In this document: positions 60,924-64,000 of the stretch, in pieces
Layout of the letters: every line of letters begins with the position of its first letter
Numbering within the stretch: the stretch's first letter is position 1
Origin: Taxillus chinensis
Taxonomy: Eukaryota; Streptophyta; Magnoliopsida; Santalales; Loranthaceae
Length of the DNA: 64,000 nucleotides
Direction of reading: 5' to 3'
Assembly: GCA_023512835.1 (NCBI GenBank)
Contig: CM042087.1
Coordinates: 8,472,550 to 8,536,549, forward strand
Notes under the pieces: model-generated
What the model was told of the DNA's origin: nothing
Seen by the model: only the letters and a program-made list of their open reading frames with translations
Databases searched by the model: none
Program-made: the position numbers and the translations under genes

Positions 60924-61969
60924 CTGTTTGCCCCATCCCCCTCACCCACCGTCCTGTTGCCTCCCGCGCCTGGCGCTTCCCCTAGCCACCCCTTTTCTTC
61001 CGGCGGTCTTATTTCTAGCCCTCTTGTTGCGGATTGGAGCTTGGTCGTCCACTCTAGCAATGTGGCCGCACTCCACGCTGCCTCGTTGTACCCCGCTCGG
61101 CCTTCTCTGCCGGCCGGCATTATCACTACTGGGCCTTCCTCCTCGGCTGTGGATGTTTTTCCTGGCCAGCAACCTCTTAACCCTTGGCCGGTATTGTCTG
61201 CCTCCCCTTTCTAGGCCTCTCTTGGGATTGGCGGCAGCTCGTTTGGCTCCTTCAGCTCTGATCCTCTCATGTGCTGGGATAATAATGCAGCGCTGACTAG
61301 GGAGATTCCGCTTGGTGGCCAAGCTGTTCAGTCTGCTACTGGTCCATTGGTTGTTGCTCTCTATGGGGAGTCTTGTTCCCTTGAGTGTGTTTCTGGTTGC
61401 TCGCTAGAGGCATAGTTGATGTCGGAGTGGTTACGATCCCACCTAGTCATTGGTTGCGAGAGATTTGACTCCTCTGATTTGTTGCGTGATATTGAAGCTA
61501 GGCATCAAGCCCGGAAGGATTCTGCCTCGTCTTCTCAACCGTCTGCGAGCACAGGCTCTAAAGGTGTGTGAGAGCTTAAACAGTTTGCCTCTTCGATTAA
61601 TTATAATGTTGGGATTTCTCGGCCTTCTAGGCTGAGGTAGTTGGCTTTTAAGGGGTTATTTTCCTCGCCTATTTTAGGCTTTGTATTAGGTCTATTGCGG
61701 TTTCATTGTAATATTTGTCGGGGCTCGTTTAATTAGGTTAGGCTATTTCCTGTCATCTTTACTTGTACCTTGTTCTTTCTTTAATATACTATTTTTTTAC
61801 CTATAAAAAATGATCATGTGTTCCATCCATGACATTTGTATTTCTTTTTTTGTAATGATTTATCCTTTATATGTTTGGCAATGATTATGTGATGTTACCA
61901 CCATATAATATCTCTGCTACGAAATTCCAAATAAAATTGCATGTTGCATGTTATGTGTTATATTGCATG

Positions 61970-63268
61970 CATGGTTCAAAAAAATGGGTTGAGGTGCTGC
62001 CTCGCTCGCCTTGGCTCTAACTTGCTTGGAGGTATCACCCTGTAGCCCGCCTCCGTCGACACTTGCCTCAATGAGGTGTCGCCCGCCTTGGCTCTAACCC
62101 GGTTGAGGCAGGTTGAGGTAGCCCGTTTCGCTGCCTCATCCCGTATTCGGAATGAGGCAAATAAGGCGTTCGTGTTGATGAAGACAAAGGCTTGAGTTGT
62201 TGACGCAAGATGAGTGACAAAGATGATCGCATGACAAAGACGATCGCCGCACAGGAATCCACCATTCGATGAAAACGATCGCCGACGGTTGACGAAGCCT
62301 TGTCGATCGATAAAGCTCGAGTCTCGACGTCGATGATCTACATACATTGAGTCTTGACGTCTTATTGTCAATGCTCTCTCTCTCCCTTGCTGTCCCTGCC
62401 TTGCCCTGCCTTTTGTTGCTCTCTCTATCTCCCCCTTGCAGCAAAGCAATCAAGGAGACGACGATTGCTTGCGACTTCCTTAACGTTGAAGACTTGAATA
62501 TTTTAAATGATTTAAATTTGTATTATTTAATTTTAAAAAAATAAAGTATTTGTTTATACTTTTCCCGTTATATATCTCTATGTTCTAGAATTGCAATAAA
62601 AATTATTATATAAAATATATATGTTAGAAATGCCTAGACAGTGCCTAGGTGACGCTCGCTTAGTCCGGACGTTCAAATGCTCGGGTCGCTTTAATGCATT
62701 GAAAACTATGCATCCAACAATGAAGTCGAAGTCGATCGTCGTTGTCGAAGTCATCAGCGAAGTTGAAGTTGATCGTCGATTGTGGAACTTGAACTTGATC
62801 ATCGACGCAGCAGCAGTAGTGACGTTAATCGTTGAAGCACAATATCGTCCCTCTAGCAGGGACTCACTACTAGTGACATTGAGGTGGGTTAAATATGTGG
62901 TAACTGTGATAGTGATGACTCTCACGGTTCAATATGTGGACGTTATTTATTACTTATTTAAAGTAAATTTTATATATATAGATTGTGATACTGTAACAGT
63001 GATAGTGAATTTTTATGTAATGACAAGTACTTATAAAAAGAATTTTACTTGAAAATATAGAGTTGGAATGGAGATGGATAAAAAAATTAATATAAGTATA
63101 TTCGATATATTTTTTGTGAAAAATAAATTAGAGAAGGAATATTTAGTATGATTTTTTAATTTTTTTTGCCATTAACGGTTGAGGCGAACACCTTAACCGT
63201 ACTGAGATGCCTATCTCGATTATAATATCAAATTCATACCGTATCGCGTATTATATTTTTGAACCTTG
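61970..63268. mobile_element. Non-autonomous hAT-type element C (1299 bp)
   Basis: Starts CATGGTTCAAAAA, ends TTTTTGAACCTTG, and is flanked by ATTGCATG at 61962-61969 and 63269-63276. Like A, it has GAGGC/CCTCGC-rich text inside the left end and a TTGAGGCGA segment before the right end. Open frames inside are chance. Confidence 0.88.
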
Positions 63269-63276
63269 ATTGCATG

Positions 63277-64000
63277 TTGATAGGTGTATATATATATATA
63301 TATTAAAAAAATTAAGCCAGTCAAAATTGTCAAGCCCTTGTTCCGTGAGAAAAAAAAAACGATGGCCACCAACCCAGTTTTTTCCCAAAAATTGTCCCTT
63401 TTCACTTGTTACTGCCATAGGGCAAAGGGAATAATCGACCTGCGGAAGAATCACGAGTTTCTCAATTTTGTTACCTTACCCATCATGACAAGCTATAGTA
63501 CCACTCGTGACACCTGAAAATCATATAGGCATGCTTTCTAAAGACTTGGGAACATATCCTACAAGTTAGGAAAGGGAATAATTGGCATGCGATTTGGGAA
63601 TTGTATGAAAAAGAGTCAGCCTTAAAAAGTGATTTAGGATTTGTATAGGATTATGAGTTTTTGGAATTAATGGGGTGTAATATTACAAAGGTAGATCAAT
63701 TTCCTAAATTTTTGCTTGAGGACAAGGTAGTTTTGAAGGGCGGGAGAATGTTGATGTCACACATCATTCCAGAATCCAACGACTTGTGTTTGGTAGATTT
63801 TAAAGCTTTTGTCTATTGTTACGTTTAATTAATTAATGTATTTAAGGGCAAAAAATCCTTAAGCTAAGCTTTTTATTATTTTATGTTAAGTAATTAAAGG
63901 CAGAGAGGTCTATTCTATTAGAAATTCTATTGTATTAGGGTTACCCTATAATATATGATTATCTAAGCCACGAATTTATGGATTTAGAAAGTTTAATGAA
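63277..64000 (+). mobile_element. Probable gypsy 3' end and start of an LTR, running off the window
   Basis: Around 63700-63735 the plus strand reads FLLEDKVVLKGG-like text, the usual end of many gypsy Pol proteins. A purine tract GGGCGGGAGAA follows, then TGTTGATGTCACAC, which could be an LTR start at about 63750. The second LTR end is outside the window. A short AT microsatellite lies at 63284-63304. Confidence 0.4.

Larger units (their letters stand above)
56685..61810 (+). pseudogene. L1-type LINE ORF1 remnant, no ORF2, with two hAT insertions
   Basis: A TATAAATG box near 56846 precedes a probable start near 56985. The coding text matches a plant LINE ORF1/DUF4283-type protein in order: FLAISFLEDDLTQSAQDFSF, then in shifted frames an HFPGDFVLGLL-like region, RLISKPSCFILSFPYRIYRW, and DLTIGEYLTLIWITLPHLPL. 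A long Pro/Ser linker follows, and a basic C-terminus ends near 61640. Stops and frameshifts are frequent (the first is TAG at 57222). After ORF1 there is about 170 bp of 3' sequence ending TTTTTTTACCTATAAAAAA at 61810, a typical plant LINE tail. ORF2 (endonuclease and RT) is absent. Elements at 58368-58999 and 59287-60923 interrupt the linker. Confidence 0.65.

Noticed and set aside
60830..61322. Open frames on both strands across the right edge of element B
   Set aside because: They span the junction of a DNA element and the LINE remnant and match neither family.
1..64000. tRNA, rRNA or snRNA genes
   Set aside because: The only tRNA-like text found is short primer-binding-site sequence at LTR edges. 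No cloverleaf or rRNA core was recognised by eye; a tRNAscan or Infernal run would settle it.

Overview
This window reads as nuclear DNA of a flowering plant; the species cannot be told from sequence alone. It has two spliced host genes with plant-specific relatives, separated by about 46 kb of nested LTR retrotransposons, miniature retroelements, LINE remnants and hAT-type DNA elements. Coding capacity is sparse and A+T-rich spacer is abundant. No bacterial, viral-episome or organelle features are seen.

Layout. Positions 1-2018 hold the 3' end of a plant intracellular Ras-group-related LRR (PIRL) gene, with exons at 1092-1258 and 1370-2018. Positions 2019-6580 are spacer and decayed LTR-like sequence. 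Positions 6581-12348 are a stack of well-bounded elements: a TRIM on the minus strand (6581-7802), a 2.8-kb solo LTR with target duplication CACTA (7813-10601), and a second TRIM interrupted by an LTR of a family I call LTR-A. Positions 12349-37386 form a block of retroelement fragments. It contains the 5' half of a Sirevirus-like Copia element on the minus strand, a Ty3/gypsy element in permuted form inside that Copia, and the 3' half of a second Sirevirus-like copy on the plus strand. The second copy carries an extra long reading frame ending in a ULP1/C48-type cysteine protease domain. This block is bounded on both sides by the same 2.2-2.3 kb sequence (10029-12348 and 37387-39595). Positions 38435-41841 hold the second copy of the TRIM with an LTR-A copy nested inside it.

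From 43 kb to 53.6 kb, two copies of an Ogre/Tat-like LTR lie in opposite orientation and enclose the promoter and first three exons of a class I RPD3-type histone deacetylase, most like HDA6 (47917-50533). The last roughly 100 codons of that gene are not in the window. From 53.8 kb to the end there is a decayed RTE-like LINE, an L1-type ORF1-only LINE remnant, and four hAT-type elements with 8-bp target duplications. Three of these four belong to one family.

The two host genes are unrelated in function: PIRL proteins are cytosolic leucine-rich repeat proteins, and HDA6 is a nuclear chromatin silencer. The most unusual item is the ULP1-like reading frame of the Sirevirus-like copy. It is continuous in one frame apart from five nonsense codons, all explicable by cytosine deamination, and one solo-LTR insertion with a near-perfect target duplication. 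Nearly all TE genes in the window are broken, so I expect no autonomous element here. All boundaries were read by eye.
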